DNA from: a virus
Direction: 5' to 3' (one strand)
Virus record (IMG/VR): IMGVR_UViG_3300003890_000011
Span: 30,436-81,833 of that record
DNA length: 51,398 bases
The notes below the pieces were generated by a model that searched no databases, was not told the DNA's origin, and saw nothing but the letters and a program-made list of their open reading frames with translations. Numbering within the stretch: the first letter of the stretch is position 1; each line of letters opens with the position of its first letter. The position numbers and the translations under genes are program-made. Of this stretch, positions 41,157 to 48,687 are shown piece by piece.

Positions 41157-41652
41157 GGTATATACTAAAAGACTTGAAGAAGGTAAACACTTAGTAAAAA
41201 ACTATAGAGCGTCTAAGTTCTACTTAGGGAAGTACGCTTTAGAGATGATTGATCAGTTCCCCGGACTAACACTAAAGAGACTTTCCCAAGACCTTAAGTT
41301 ACCTTATGGAACAATGAAACCAATAGTTGCATACTATAGGAAATCTAGAGAAACTTTTAGCGAAGATAAGCAAGAGCGGGGGTTCTTTCTTATACAAAAA
41401 TTAGTTTGTGCGCATAAACTTAAAATTTCTGAACTGAATAGTTCGAATTTAGTTATGCTAGAAAAGAAGCTAGAAGATAATAACATTCCTAAAGGGTTTG
41501 CAGCTTTTGGTAAGTTTAAAAGCTATAGTAATCAGCTCATTTCCTTTTTAAGTAAGAATCCTTTGATTGTAGATTCCGAGAAAAAGGAGATCTACGAGAT
41601 ATTAAGGAAGATGGAAATGGCTTTAGAAGGAAAGTTAAAGAAGATTGCCTAA
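41149..41652 (+). CDS. Helical protein with possible helix-turn-helix
   Basis: A 167-residue, basic, helical protein. FPGLTLKRLSQDLKLPYGTM (about residues 38-57) has the spacing of a helix-turn-helix, with a turn near DLKLP. The start is GTG at 41149, overlapping the previous stop by 8 bases and preceded by GAGGTGGA. It may be an early DNA-binding regulator. No family is recognised with confidence. Confidence 0.5.
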   Translation: MNKVYTKRLEEGKHLVKNYRASKFYLGKYALEMIDQFPGLTLKRLSQDLKLPYGTMKPIVAYYRKSRETFSEDKQERGFFLIQKLVCAHKLKISELNSSNLVMLEKKLEDNNIPKGFAAFGKFKSYSNQLISFLSKNPLIVDSEKKEIYEILRKMEMALEGKLKKIA

Positions 41653-41665
41653 CAAAAGGATTCAT

Positions 41666-42100
41666 ATGGGTAAATCCCAACAAAGAACACTAAGGCATAA
41701 AGAAGATAAGGGCGGAGAAATCAAGAGACTAAAGAACGCTATAAGAAGATTAGAAAGTGACAAAAGGAAGTTACTATCTGAAATAAAAACACTTGAGGAA
41801 GCTTTTGGGAAGAACATTCAGTTTCTAAAAGGTAAGACCGATGGACTAACACTGAATGAACTAATAAAGGCAGCAAAGAACGAGCAGAGTCTAGAGCAAG
41901 TTAAGAATGAAAAAGAGCAGAAGTTTTCGGACATGGAAAAGAAATGGAAGTGTTTTGACTGCGAGAACGGGCTACTAAAGATTATCAAGTATAATAATAG
42001 AGATGGTGAACATTATTTTAGATTGTGTTCTAATCATCCGAAGTGTAAGAAACGTACTAAACCTAAAAAATGGCACGATAACGTGGAAGGAATAAGATGA
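41666..42100 (+). CDS. Coiled-coil protein with C-terminal zinc finger
   Basis: A 144-residue protein. Residues about 15-55 form a coiled coil (IRRLESDKRKLLSEIKTLEE). The C-terminal part has CFDC, then CSNHPKCKKRTKPKKW, a CxxC...C-x5-C zinc-binding pattern, at about residues 98-135. This is like the topoisomerase-type zinc knuckle that binds single-stranded DNA. I took the ATG at 41666 because AAAGG lies before it. A TTG at 41645 is possible but lies inside the previous gene. Confidence 0.55.
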   Translation: MGKSQQRTLRHKEDKGGEIKRLKNAIRRLESDKRKLLSEIKTLEEAFGKNIQFLKGKTDGLTLNELIKAAKNEQSLEQVKNEKEQKFSDMEKKWKCFDCENGLLKIIKYNNRDGEHYFRLCSNHPKCKKRTKPKKWHDNVEGIR

Positions 42101-42291
42101 AAGACATTTACGACAGAAAAGATCTTGAACTAATGGAATCAGTACTTGAAAATAAATTTCAAATACTAGAACACATCGAGCAGTATTTGCTAAACGATAC
42201 TTGGGTAGACGAGTTTAGAGTAAAAAATAATAAAGGACTAGAACAAGTCATTGTGGTTGACTTTGACGGCGAAATAATCGCATCATTTTAA
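42097..42291 (+). CDS. Small acidic protein of unknown function
   Basis: A 64-residue protein, helical then beta (MKDIYDRKDLELMESVLENK; LEQVIVVDFDGEIIASF). It overlaps the zinc-finger gene by 4 bases (ATGA), so translation is coupled. No family is recognised. Confidence 0.5.
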   Translation: MKDIYDRKDLELMESVLENKFQILEHIEQYLLNDTWVDEFRVKNNKGLEQVIVVDFDGEIIASF

Positions 42292-42298
42292 GGGTTAT

Positions 42299-42448
42299 AT
42301 GCAAAAAATAGTATTGATTGGATGGGCATTTTTAATGGTAGGTTATGTGTTACTGTATATAGCGCAAGAACCTGAAATAGCGATATTCTTTTTTATAGTA
42401 AGTTTTGGTACATTCATTATTAAATTATTGAATTTAGGTATAGAATAA
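42299..42448 (+). CDS. 49-residue two-helix membrane protein
   Basis: MQKIVLIGWAFLMVGYVLLY and IAIFFFIVSFGTFIIKLLNL are two hydrophobic helices joined by AQEPE. Upstream is only AGGG as ribosome site. The frame is open and in line with the operon, with a promoter following its stop. The function is unknown. Confidence 0.5.
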   Translation: MQKIVLIGWAFLMVGYVLLYIAQEPEIAIFFFIVSFGTFIIKLLNLGIE

Positions 42449-42456
42449 AATAGTTG

Positions 42457-42485
42457 TTTACATTGTGTTTGAAAAGTAGTATTAT
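42457..42485 (+). promoter_or_regulatory. Sigma70-like promoter
   Basis: TTTACA (42457-42462), 17-base spacer, TATTAT (42480-42485). It starts a transcript just ahead of the 42502 gene, with the AAGGAG ribosome site. Confidence 0.65.
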
Positions 42486-42501
42486 TGTGTAAGGAGTTTA
42501 C

Positions 42502-42759
42502 ATGACGACATATTACAAAGCAAAATATACTTTCGAATGTGAAGATCTTCTTAACGACAATGATGAACACGTTCCAGAATATACAGCGTATTTTAACGGT
42601 GTAGAATACTTTAAAGAAGATGGAATCGAAGTTGAATTAGTAGAAATAGTTGATGAGAATGGACAAGCAGTATCTACAAATAAATTTTCTAAAGAAACCG
42701 TAAGATATTTGTATGATAAAGCTTATTATTTAGACTTTAACAAAGTAGAATTGGAGTAG
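42502..42759 (+). CDS. Small acidic protein of unknown function
   Basis: An 85-residue acidic protein, mixed beta then helix (MTTYYKAKYTFECEDLLNDN; VELVEIVDENGQAVSTNKFS). It is the first gene after the 42457 promoter and has an AAGGAG site. No family is recognised. Confidence 0.5.
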   Translation: MTTYYKAKYTFECEDLLNDNDEHVPEYTAYFNGVEYFKEDGIEVELVEIVDENGQAVSTNKFSKETVRYLYDKAYYLDFNKVELE

Positions 42760-42761
42760 AT

Positions 42762-42890
42762 ATGTTGAAAATATTTATGGTGTTTTGTATGATTCTTGGG
42801 GCAACTGCAATTGCTACAAGCTTAGGGGTTTACACTTACATGTTCTTTACAGAAATTGAACCAGCAATGGGGAGTAGTTATGAGGAATAA
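42762..42890 (+). CDS. 42-residue membrane protein
   Basis: MLKIFMVFCMILGATAIATS then LGVYTYMFFTEIEPAMGSSY. One hydrophobic segment spans about residues 3-29. It begins 2 bases after the previous stop, with GGAGTAG as ribosome site, and overlaps the kinase start by 11 bases. It is a probable real small gene of unknown function. Confidence 0.5.
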   Translation: MLKIFMVFCMILGATAIATSLGVYTYMFFTEIEPAMGSSYEE

Positions 42891-43548
42891 TACTATAATT
42901 GGATTAGTAGGAACCAAGGGATCGGGAAAGACAACGGCAGCAAGACATATCGTAGAGAAACTACGGGAATATAATCCTAGTATCGTTTCTTTTGCTGATA
43001 AACTAAAGAGAACCTGTTCAGAAATAACTGGACAACCTTTAGAGAACTTTGAAGAACAAGATAAGAAAGAACAGGTATTTGAAAAGTCCGAGTTTCTTTA
43101 TACTTCACAAATACTAAAGATACTAAAAAACTTTAATATTAATTCTGCTTGTACAGACATTCCGGAAAAGTTTTCGGGCATTATATACAATACCAATAGG
43201 CAGCTAATGCAGATTGTTGGTACTGATATGCTAAGATCTTACGACGATCTAATCCATGTAAAGACTTTAGCAGACCATAAAGGATTATTGATTGTTCCAG
43301 ACGTTAGATTCGCAAATGAGGCGGAATATATAATAGAGAACAAAGGATATCTTATCTATATTTCCAATACCGAAGCCGAGTCAAAAGTCAATGAAAATTC
43401 TCACCAATCAGAGAAAGAGGTAGTAGAAAAAACTAGACATTTGGCTAACTTTACGGTTCATAACGATGGAAAGAATTTAACAAAGTTTATTGAAAATGTT
43501 GATGACATTTTGTTTGATATAGAGTATTATATTAAAAATCATTCATAA
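42880..43548 (+). CDS. Deoxynucleoside monophosphate kinase-like P-loop kinase
   Basis: A 222-residue kinase. The ATP-binding P-loop is LVGTKGSGKTTAARHI (residues 9-24), preceded by a beta strand (NNTIIG). A CTDIPEKFSGIIYNTNRQLM segment (about residues 89-108) and VKTLADHKGLLIVPDVRFANEA fit the phage dNMP kinase family, which makes dNDPs for DNA synthesis. I chose the ATG at 42880 over one at 42856 because GGGGAGT lies ahead of it. With thyX in the same block, it suggests nucleotide-pool control. Confidence 0.65.
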   Translation: MRNNTIIGLVGTKGSGKTTAARHIVEKLREYNPSIVSFADKLKRTCSEITGQPLENFEEQDKKEQVFEKSEFLYTSQILKILKNFNINSACTDIPEKFSGIIYNTNRQLMQIVGTDMLRSYDDLIHVKTLADHKGLLIVPDVRFANEAEYIIENKGYLIYISNTEAESKVNENSHQSEKEVVEKTRHLANFTVHNDGKNLTKFIENVDDILFDIEYYIKNHS

Positions 43549-43559
43549 AGGGAGAAATT

Positions 43560-44264
43560 ATGAAAACAACTTTCGGAATCTTATTAATAGTACTGCTCTC
43601 GGGATGCAATAATAATTCGCATATTTCAGCATCACCGACAGCTACACCAACTTCAATAGCAACTGTAGTCCCTACTGCAGTACCTACAGTGGCTCCAACG
43701 GCTGCACCAACCGCAATTCCTAATCCTAACCTTATATGCGACGGTTCTTTTGAGGGCATCTACTCTGGATCTTCTTGGGAAGTCTTCGACTACCTATCAT
43801 TACCTGAGAATTGCTGGAAGATTAAAGATGTTAAAGCTGGACTTGAAGTTCAATTTAGCGGAGTAACTAAGCCAGCGGTACATGGTAACTATATTGCAGA
43901 ATTAGATTCTCATAAAGTAAATGGATTGACTAAATCAAACGTAGAAATTTACCAGATACTAAAAACTGTACCAGGACAATCATACGATCTAACTTTTTAC
44001 TATGCAGCAAGAACATCTAACTCAAGCTCTAATATGGATGTAACTATTGCAGAAGTAAATGGTATAACTCTAACTACCACTACTCTAAAACATTACTCGT
44101 CTACTAACTCAAACTTTGCTAAGTACTCGATAAAGTTTGTAGCTACTTCTTGTGAAACCTATGTATCATTCAAAGGTACTGGGACGGAAGATAGTTTTGG
44201 GGCATTACTTGATGCCGTAGTATTAAAAAAGTACATACCTAATATTGATTGCGATTGTAACTAA
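43560..44264 (+). CDS. Lipoprotein with Thr/Pro linker and carbohydrate-binding-like domain
   Basis: A 234-residue lipoprotein. The signal peptide is MKTTFGILLIVLLSGCNNNS, with a lipobox LLSGC and the lipid Cys at residue 16. A Pro/Thr/Ala-rich linker (about 24-60, TPTSIATVVPTAVPTVAPTA) follows. A beta-sandwich domain (about 62-234) with LICDGSFEGIYSGSSWEVFD and EIYQILKTVPGQSYDLTFYY resembles DUF642-like or carbohydrate-binding domains. A phage gene for a surface-exposed lipoprotein could change host surface binding or block superinfection. Its start is 11 bases after the kinase stop. Confidence 0.65.
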   Translation: MKTTFGILLIVLLSGCNNNSHISASPTATPTSIATVVPTAVPTVAPTAAPTAIPNPNLICDGSFEGIYSGSSWEVFDYLSLPENCWKIKDVKAGLEVQFSGVTKPAVHGNYIAELDSHKVNGLTKSNVEIYQILKTVPGQSYDLTFYYAARTSNSSSNMDVTIAEVNGITLTTTTLKHYSSTNSNFAKYSIKFVATSCETYVSFKGTGTEDSFGALLDAVVLKKYIPNIDCDCN

Positions 44265-44265
44265 T

Positions 44266-44385
44266 ATGACAATTACTGAAATATGTTTTATAATATTTGC
44301 AATAACCTCCACTGCACAGTTTATCTTCACTGTGTACGTGGAGTTCTTTAGGAGAAGAGATGAAAGTAACCATAAAGTACGATAA
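44266..44385 (+). CDS. 39-residue single-span membrane protein
   Basis: MTITEICFIIFAITSTAQFI then FTVYVEFFRRRDESNHKVR: one hydrophobic helix and a basic end. It begins 1 base after the lipoprotein stop and overlaps the next gene by 26 bases. The ribosome site is weak, so it is a plausible but uncertain gene. Confidence 0.4.
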   Translation: MTITEICFIIFAITSTAQFIFTVYVEFFRRRDESNHKVR

Positions 44386-44845
44386 GAAAACCAAGGAATA
44401 CTATTTCGATATTGATGATTTTAAAGATCTCATAGATATATCTAAAGTAGTAACATATAAACTAGATAGGGAAGATGGAGGATTTACTATAAAATTCTAC
44501 GATAAAAATAAGAAACTAATTAAGCCTAAGCAAGACAAGGCACCAAGTAAAGAACCTCGGGACTTTGTTAAAAAACTGGCAGAGTACTTAGTCAAAGAAG
44601 ACCAGTATTTGGCATTAAACATAACACAAGCTACTATTTTAGCAGAAAATGTTAATAGATTCTTTTCTAAGAAAAAGCTAGTAACATTCATCGATCCGCC
44701 CGAAGGATACAAGCACGGTTTTCCTAAAATATTACCTAAGCCATTTCCGAAAAACATAAAGACATGGTTAGTAAAGAATGGATATCCCAAAAAGGACGTT
44801 GACTTTGCTATAAAATACTGTAGAATGTGGGAAGAGGAAGTATGA
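44360..44845 (+). CDS. Basic/helical protein of unknown function
   Basis: A 161-residue protein. The N-terminal 60 residues are beta-rich and charged (MKVTIKYDKKTKEYYFDIDD). A helical body and PPEGYKHGFPKILPKPFPKN follow. AGGAGAAGA is the ribosome site. Its stop overlaps the next start (ATGA). No family is recognised. Confidence 0.5.
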   Translation: MKVTIKYDKKTKEYYFDIDDFKDLIDISKVVTYKLDREDGGFTIKFYDKNKKLIKPKQDKAPSKEPRDFVKKLAEYLVKEDQYLALNITQATILAENVNRFFSKKKLVTFIDPPEGYKHGFPKILPKPFPKNIKTWLVKNGYPKKDVDFAIKYCRMWEEEV

Positions 44846-45030
44846 TTACAATAGCTCATCCATTTTCGACACTATCAGAATACTTGTACGCAACAGTATT
44901 ATGTTATGTACTGTATAAGGTACTTATGGCTGCAATAGAGCCTCATAGACCGACAAGGAAGACCAAGGTATTAGACTTCCGTAGAGTGGCTAAAAATGAC
45001 ACAAATGGGTTATTTTGTATTAAACAATAG
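44842..45030 (+). CDS. Small membrane-anchored protein
   Basis: A 62-residue protein from the ATG at 44842 (overlap ATGA with the previous stop; AGAGGAAG upstream). It has one hydrophobic segment (LSEYLYATVLCYVLYKVLMA, about residues 11-30) and a basic C-terminus. The function is unknown. Confidence 0.5.
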   Translation: MITIAHPFSTLSEYLYATVLCYVLYKVLMAAIEPHRPTRKTKVLDFRRVAKNDTNGLFCIKQ

Positions 45031-45039
45031 GTGTTCAGT

Positions 45040-45231
45040 ATGTCTCACATAAATCTTAATCAGCACGTAAAAGCCTTAAAAGAATCTATTGCATACCTAT
45101 CTGGTAACGATGGAGCATCAATCGAGATAGTCTTAGACAAACAAACCTATGAAACATTGAAAGAAGAATATATGATAGACAGAGAAACCGAGGAGTTTAC
45201 AATCCAAGGAATACAAATCAAAGGTAATTAA
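45040..45231 (+). CDS. Small protein of unknown function
   Basis: A 63-residue, mixed helix/strand protein (MSHINLNQHVKALKESIAYL; REEFT-like end FTIQGIQIKGN). I took the ATG at 45040, with AGGTG upstream, instead of the GTG at 45031. It lies 2 bases before the CYTH-like gene, so the two are probably co-translated. No family is recognised. Confidence 0.5.
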   Translation: MSHINLNQHVKALKESIAYLSGNDGASIEIVLDKQTYETLKEEYMIDRETEEFTIQGIQIKGN

Positions 45232-45233
45232 TA

Positions 45234-45800
45234 ATGTTTTCAGAACTAGAGTACAAATACAGATCAGACAGTATAAAGCTTACAGACTTTGAAGCATTTG
45301 CCGAGTCTATGCTATATACTAAGAAACTTACATGTTCATCGTGGGATTTCTATCTTAGTAAAGAAAATAGTCCCGATGAGTTCCAAAGATACCGAGAATC
45401 TGACAGACCAGAACTTACTAAAAAAGTAAAGACCGTTAGTGGCAATAGTTGGAACAGAACGGAAGTAGACCTTCCAATCGACGCGAATAGAATATCGTAC
45501 AAGATTATTGAAAGGTTTTCAGAACTGGATGGATATAAGTTTAACTTCAAGATATTCAAAAGCTGTGCATTGTACTGGTTTAATAATATAAACATGGTAC
45601 ACTATACAGTATTTGACGAGAATATGGGAAAGCTCGGCAGCTTTATTGAGATTGAGTATGACAAGGACAAGGTAGCTCAAGTTGGTGAAGAGAAAGCTTT
45701 TGAAGAGCTTAAGGAATGGGAAAAGAAACTTGGAACTTTAGGAATAAGTGCCCAAAACAGACTAAAGAAAAGCTTATTTGAGCTTTATCGTAAGGTATAA
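45234..45800 (+). CDS. CYTH-domain protein (class IV adenylate cyclase/triphosphatase-like)
   Basis: A 188-residue protein with the outline of the CYTH superfamily. The first strand, ELEYKYRSDS (residues 4-13), fits the ExExK metal/phosphate motif. SSWDFYLSKENSPDEFQRYR (about residues 36-55) and LTKKVKTVSGNSWNRTEVDL (about 62-81) supply the Arg/Lys lining of the tunnel. GKLGSFIEIEYDKD (about 131-144) is the usual LGxFxEIE strand. Members act on triphosphate substrates, as RNA triphosphatase, adenylate cyclase (CyaB) or thiamine triphosphatase. Which applies here cannot be told. Confidence 0.65.
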   Translation: MFSELEYKYRSDSIKLTDFEAFAESMLYTKKLTCSSWDFYLSKENSPDEFQRYRESDRPELTKKVKTVSGNSWNRTEVDLPIDANRISYKIIERFSELDGYKFNFKIFKSCALYWFNNINMVHYTVFDENMGKLGSFIEIEYDKDKVAQVGEEKAFEELKEWEKKLGTLGISAQNRLKKSLFELYRKV

Positions 45801-45803
45801 TTT

Positions 45804-46118
45804 ATGCTTATTTACATAAAAAAAGTCCTGTTAATTATGCTTATATGCACAATTATAGGATGTGTAGATGAACCTAAATATCACATTGGAGATAGGGTAA
45901 GTTTCACCGTACCTCAAGACTACTACGCTGAATGTAGAGGAAGTGGCACTATAACAGGTATAGTCTATACAGTAACGGGAGAAGTTACCTATAACATTAA
46001 TCCAGATCCCAAGCTGTTCCAATACAGAATGGCACATTGTCCTGATCTGTTCAACTTCGAAGAACATAGAATAAGAAGATATCAAAGAACAATTAGAGAG
46101 GACATATTCGATGAATAA
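45804..46118 (+). CDS. Small lipoprotein
   Basis: A 104-residue lipoprotein. The signal peptide MLIYIKKVLLIMLICTIIGC ends in a lipobox (IIGC, Cys at residue 20). A beta-rich domain with EPKYHIGDRVSFTVPQDYYA and a basic, Glu-rich end follow. Second of three phage lipoproteins within 3 kb. It overlaps the next gene by 8 bases. It may act at the inner face of the outer membrane. The function is unknown. Confidence 0.6.
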   Translation: MLIYIKKVLLIMLICTIIGCVDEPKYHIGDRVSFTVPQDYYAECRGSGTITGIVYTVTGEVTYNINPDPKLFQYRMAHCPDLFNFEEHRIRRYQRTIREDIFDE

Positions 46119-46284
46119 CTATAGGTTTAGTAAGAAAAGAACGGTATTACTTATACTCAATTTGCTATTCTGCTTGTTCATATATTATTTTGGCAATGAT
46201 GAACAGTCCAGAGGATTAGTATTAGCAGTTGCTGTATTGTGTTTTATATCGCTTTATGATAATCTATTTAACGAGAATAAATAA
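46111..46284 (+). CDS. 57-residue two-helix membrane protein
   Basis: MNNYRFSKKRTVLLILNLLF then CLFIYYFGNDEQSRGLVLAV: a basic start, two hydrophobic segments (about residues 11-28 and 35-50) and a polar end. It overlaps the lipoprotein gene by 8 bases, with AGAGAGG upstream. A membrane role is likely, with unknown function. Confidence 0.5.
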   Translation: MNNYRFSKKRTVLLILNLLFCLFIYYFGNDEQSRGLVLAVAVLCFISLYDNLFNENK

Positions 46285-46304
46285 CGTCCACTATAGGAGA
46301 GGCT

Positions 46305-46517
46305 ATGAAGTATTTAATCGTATTGTTCGCTTTATTATCGTCTTGTTCAGCAAAGAAAGAAGCTTACTATGTTGTAGGTCAATTCATTTGCTCTGAGCTA
46401 GGAAAAGACAAGGATACTGGAGTTATTACTTTGTCCAATTGCGAAACTTTAAACGCTCCTGTTCCAGGAAAAGTAACACTGTATAATCCAGTAAACTTTA
46501 TGAAGATTGAAGAATAG
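46305..46517 (+). CDS. Small lipoprotein
   Basis: A 70-residue lipoprotein. MKYLIVLFALLSSCSAKKEA has a short signal and a lipobox (LLSSC, Cys at residue 14). A small beta-rich domain (YYVVGQFICSELGKDKDTGV) follows. TAGGAGAGG is the ribosome site. It is the last gene before a terminator at 46542. Third lipoprotein of the block. Confidence 0.6.
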   Translation: MKYLIVLFALLSSCSAKKEAYYVVGQFICSELGKDKDTGVITLSNCETLNAPVPGKVTLYNPVNFMKIEE

Positions 46518-46541
46518 TTGGGACTTTTACCCTATCACATT

Positions 46542-46561
46542 CTCCCAGATTTGGGAGTTTT
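46542..46561 (+). terminator. Rho-independent terminator
   Basis: CTCCCA/TGGGAG stem with a 4-base loop, then TTTT, 24 bases after the lipoprotein stop. Confidence 0.75.
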
Positions 46562-46576
46562 AACCTAGGAATATAT

Positions 46577-47458
46577 ATGAGATTAAGTACGTTTACCGAT
46601 CCCATTGGACGCATAAGTGATAAGCATTACAGTCAAGAAGATGGGTTGAGCGATAATCCAGTGCTCTTTACGGGAGAGTATTGTTTTCTTGCTAAACTAC
46701 TTAACAAATTTGGCACACAGGAAGAGTTGCTATGTTTAAGTACGCATGGTTTTGCAATTGTAGAGCAGGGACTTTACACAAGACATCCGCAATTTCTTAG
46801 GGATAAGTTTAATATACCGTGGAACACTGTTAGCCATGATGAATATCTAGGAATACTACTGATTGCATATTGCCTAGACATTCATAAAACCATAGCTCAG
46901 GACATTGTAAACTACGGCAAAGCTTACAATTGGCAGTACACCGATCTATATCCTAAAGCAGACTTCTTTGCTGCATTAAAGAAGAATCCAATAGATACTA
47001 TTAAGAAATTCATTGCATATAAGAAAGACTATAAAGCTAATCCTCAGGATACTAACTCAGTTGACTTGCGCCACGACGGCAATATCACCGCACTCACCTT
47101 TATAAGGCAGCCCAGGGACAGAGCGCTTTATAAACTCATAGCCGGGGAGACTCCCTCTCTACTTGAGTCTCTCTGGCTTTCTTTCGCTCATGTATATTCT
47201 ACTAGAAGAGATCTAGAGGATGGATCAAGAGGCGGCACCATGCTTCTTGCTTGGTTTAGAATGCAGTTATTGGAAAAGGCTATAGGAAAGAAAATGCCAC
47301 TTAGTGTAAAACTAGCTCATACATTATTTGATAAGATCCTTGTTAAAAAGTATGGAAAAGAGTATGCTTATGTTATTGCTAATCGTTATTTTGACAGGAT
47401 AGGATCTAACGGTGAAAGACACCCCATTATATCAATGATTAAGGAGTATATAGCATGA
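46577..47458 (+). CDS. Helical protein of unknown function (293 residues)
   Basis: A largely helical 293-residue protein, the longest in the rightward block after 39.8 kb. Stretches such as DGLSDNPVLFTGEYCFLAKL and NITALTFIRQPRDRALYKLI, and the run SRGGTMLLAWFRMQLLEKAI, do not match a family I know. It has AGGAATATAT as a weak ribosome site. It starts 16 bases after the terminator and overlaps the next gene by 4 bases. The function is unknown. Confidence 0.55.
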   Translation: MRLSTFTDPIGRISDKHYSQEDGLSDNPVLFTGEYCFLAKLLNKFGTQEELLCLSTHGFAIVEQGLYTRHPQFLRDKFNIPWNTVSHDEYLGILLIAYCLDIHKTIAQDIVNYGKAYNWQYTDLYPKADFFAALKKNPIDTIKKFIAYKKDYKANPQDTNSVDLRHDGNITALTFIRQPRDRALYKLIAGETPSLLESLWLSFAHVYSTRRDLEDGSRGGTMLLAWFRMQLLEKAIGKKMPLSVKLAHTLFDKILVKKYGKEYAYVIANRYFDRIGSNGERHPIISMIKEYIA

Positions 47459-47601
47459 AAGAAAGTATTGATGACGTAATACTACTAGGCATATTTATGG
47501 TAATCTTGGCGATATCCTTATCGGTGAATACTACTGGAAGTGAGAAGTTAATAGAAGTCACTGAAGATTCTTTGTTTACTAAATGGAGACACATATTTTA
47601 A
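47455..47601 (+). CDS. 48-residue membrane protein
   Basis: MKESIDDVILLGIFMVILAI then SLSVNTTGSEKLIEVTEDSL: one hydrophobic segment (about residues 8-24) and an acidic tail. It overlaps the previous gene by 4 bases (ATGA), with AAGGAG upstream. It is a likely real small gene of unknown function. Confidence 0.5.
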   Translation: MKESIDDVILLGIFMVILAISLSVNTTGSEKLIEVTEDSLFTKWRHIF

Positions 47602-47609
47602 ATATACCC

Positions 47610-47638
47610 TTCCAATTTTTGCAGGAATATGCTATTAT
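47610..47638 (+). promoter_or_regulatory. Promoter with extended -10 element
   Basis: TTCCAA (47610-47615), 17-base spacer ending TGC, TATTAT (47633-47638). An inverted TTCCAA/TTGGAA pair flanks the site and may be an operator. It starts the 47667 gene and thyX transcript. Confidence 0.55.
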
Positions 47639-47666
47639 TGGAACGGTGTAAATAAAAGAGATACCT

Positions 47667-47903
47667 ATGGAAGGCTTAAAAGGACTAGTAAAGAATATCT
47701 CAGAGAGGGATAGGCGAACTGTAGAGGAAGTTAGAGAGCAAATAAAAGAAGCTCAAATGGAAGGTAAGTCGTCTATTAATTTTCCAATTAGTAGAGTAGC
47801 TTATGATAGGCTATCTCCGAGACTTATTTCCATGGGGCTAGATACAAAGTTTATTAATTCTAGTGGAAGTAGATCTTCTTATATGGAAATTAGGTTTATC
47901 TAA
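47667..47903 (+). CDS. Small helical protein preceding thyX
   Basis: A 78-residue protein: a charged helix (MEGLKGLVKNISERDRRTVE, EEVREQIKEAQMEGKSSINF) followed by a small alpha/beta end (RVAYDRLSPRLISMGLDTKF). It is the first gene after the 47610 promoter and stops 1 base before the possible upstream start of thyX. No family is recognised. Confidence 0.5.
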   Translation: MEGLKGLVKNISERDRRTVEEVREQIKEAQMEGKSSINFPISRVAYDRLSPRLISMGLDTKFINSSGSRSSYMEIRFI

Positions 47904-47972
47904 ATGAACCCTTGTAACTTTTGTAGTGTACACTGTGGACGACCATGGTGTCGTACAGACGAAGGAGATAAC

Positions 47973-48686
47973 ATGACATCAGCTAAGCTTGTAAGTAAGA
48001 CTATGGTAGATCCTGATTATGTTGATTCACTTATTGATATAAACGAAGTAGATGATATCAAGACTTTGGAATTCTATAGGAATATCAAGAGAGACCCGGA
48101 ACAACTTATGATATACTTGGCACGAGTTAGTAGTCCTAACCAGCTCAATCCAGACTATGCCAAGCTTTTAAAATACTGTTGGGTTCACGGACATGTAAGC
48201 GTATTTGAGCAAGTGAGTTTGACTATGGAAGTAGAAACTGATTTGAATATTGCTGCCCAACTTCTAAGACATAGATCGCTTTACTTTCAACAACTCAGTC
48301 GTAGGTATAGCTCAGATGGAGTAGACTTTGTTACTATTGAAGCTAGACAGCAAGATCCTAAAAATCGTCAAAGCAGCCTAGATACTTTAGATGAGAATAC
48401 AAAAGCGTGGTTCTTAATGGCACAGAACAATGTGCATGTTACTGCTAAGAAATATTATGAAGAAGCTATACAAAAGGGCATCGCCAAAGAGATATCAAGA
48501 TACTTGCTTCCAACTGCAACAAAGACAAAGCTATACGTTACTGGACCACTTCGCAATTTTCTTACTTATATAAATACACGAACTACAGAAGGAACACAGA
48601 AAGAACATAGAGACTTAGCAGAAGCAATGAAAGTGCAAATTAAACTTGCGTTCCCTATAACTTATTCTGCAGTCTGGGGAGAGTAA
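47973..48686 (+). CDS. thyX: Flavin-dependent thymidylate synthase ThyX
   Basis: A 237-residue ThyX. The signature RHRSLYFQQLSRR (residues 99-111) matches RHRxxSxxxxSxR, except Tyr replaces the first Ser. VHGHVSVFEQVSLTMEVETD comes before it, and later TGPLRNFLTYINTRT gives the substrate-binding helix. It makes dTMP using FAD and methylene-tetrahydrofolate, helping the phage's DNA synthesis. I chose the ATG at 47973 because GAAGGAG precedes it. A frame-matched ATG at 47904 would add CNFCSVHCGRPWC, a Cys-rich head with a weaker ribosome site. Confidence 0.85.
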   Translation: MTSAKLVSKTMVDPDYVDSLIDINEVDDIKTLEFYRNIKRDPEQLMIYLARVSSPNQLNPDYAKLLKYCWVHGHVSVFEQVSLTMEVETDLNIAAQLLRHRSLYFQQLSRRYSSDGVDFVTIEARQQDPKNRQSSLDTLDENTKAWFLMAQNNVHVTAKKYYEEAIQKGIAKEISRYLLPTATKTKLYVTGPLRNFLTYINTRTTEGTQKEHRDLAEAMKVQIKLAFPITYSAVWGE

Positions 48687-48687
48687 C

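Noticed and set aside
43532-43759. A minus-strand frame of Val/Gly/Thr repeats
   Set aside because: It is the antisense reading of the Pro/Thr linker of the lipoprotein gene.
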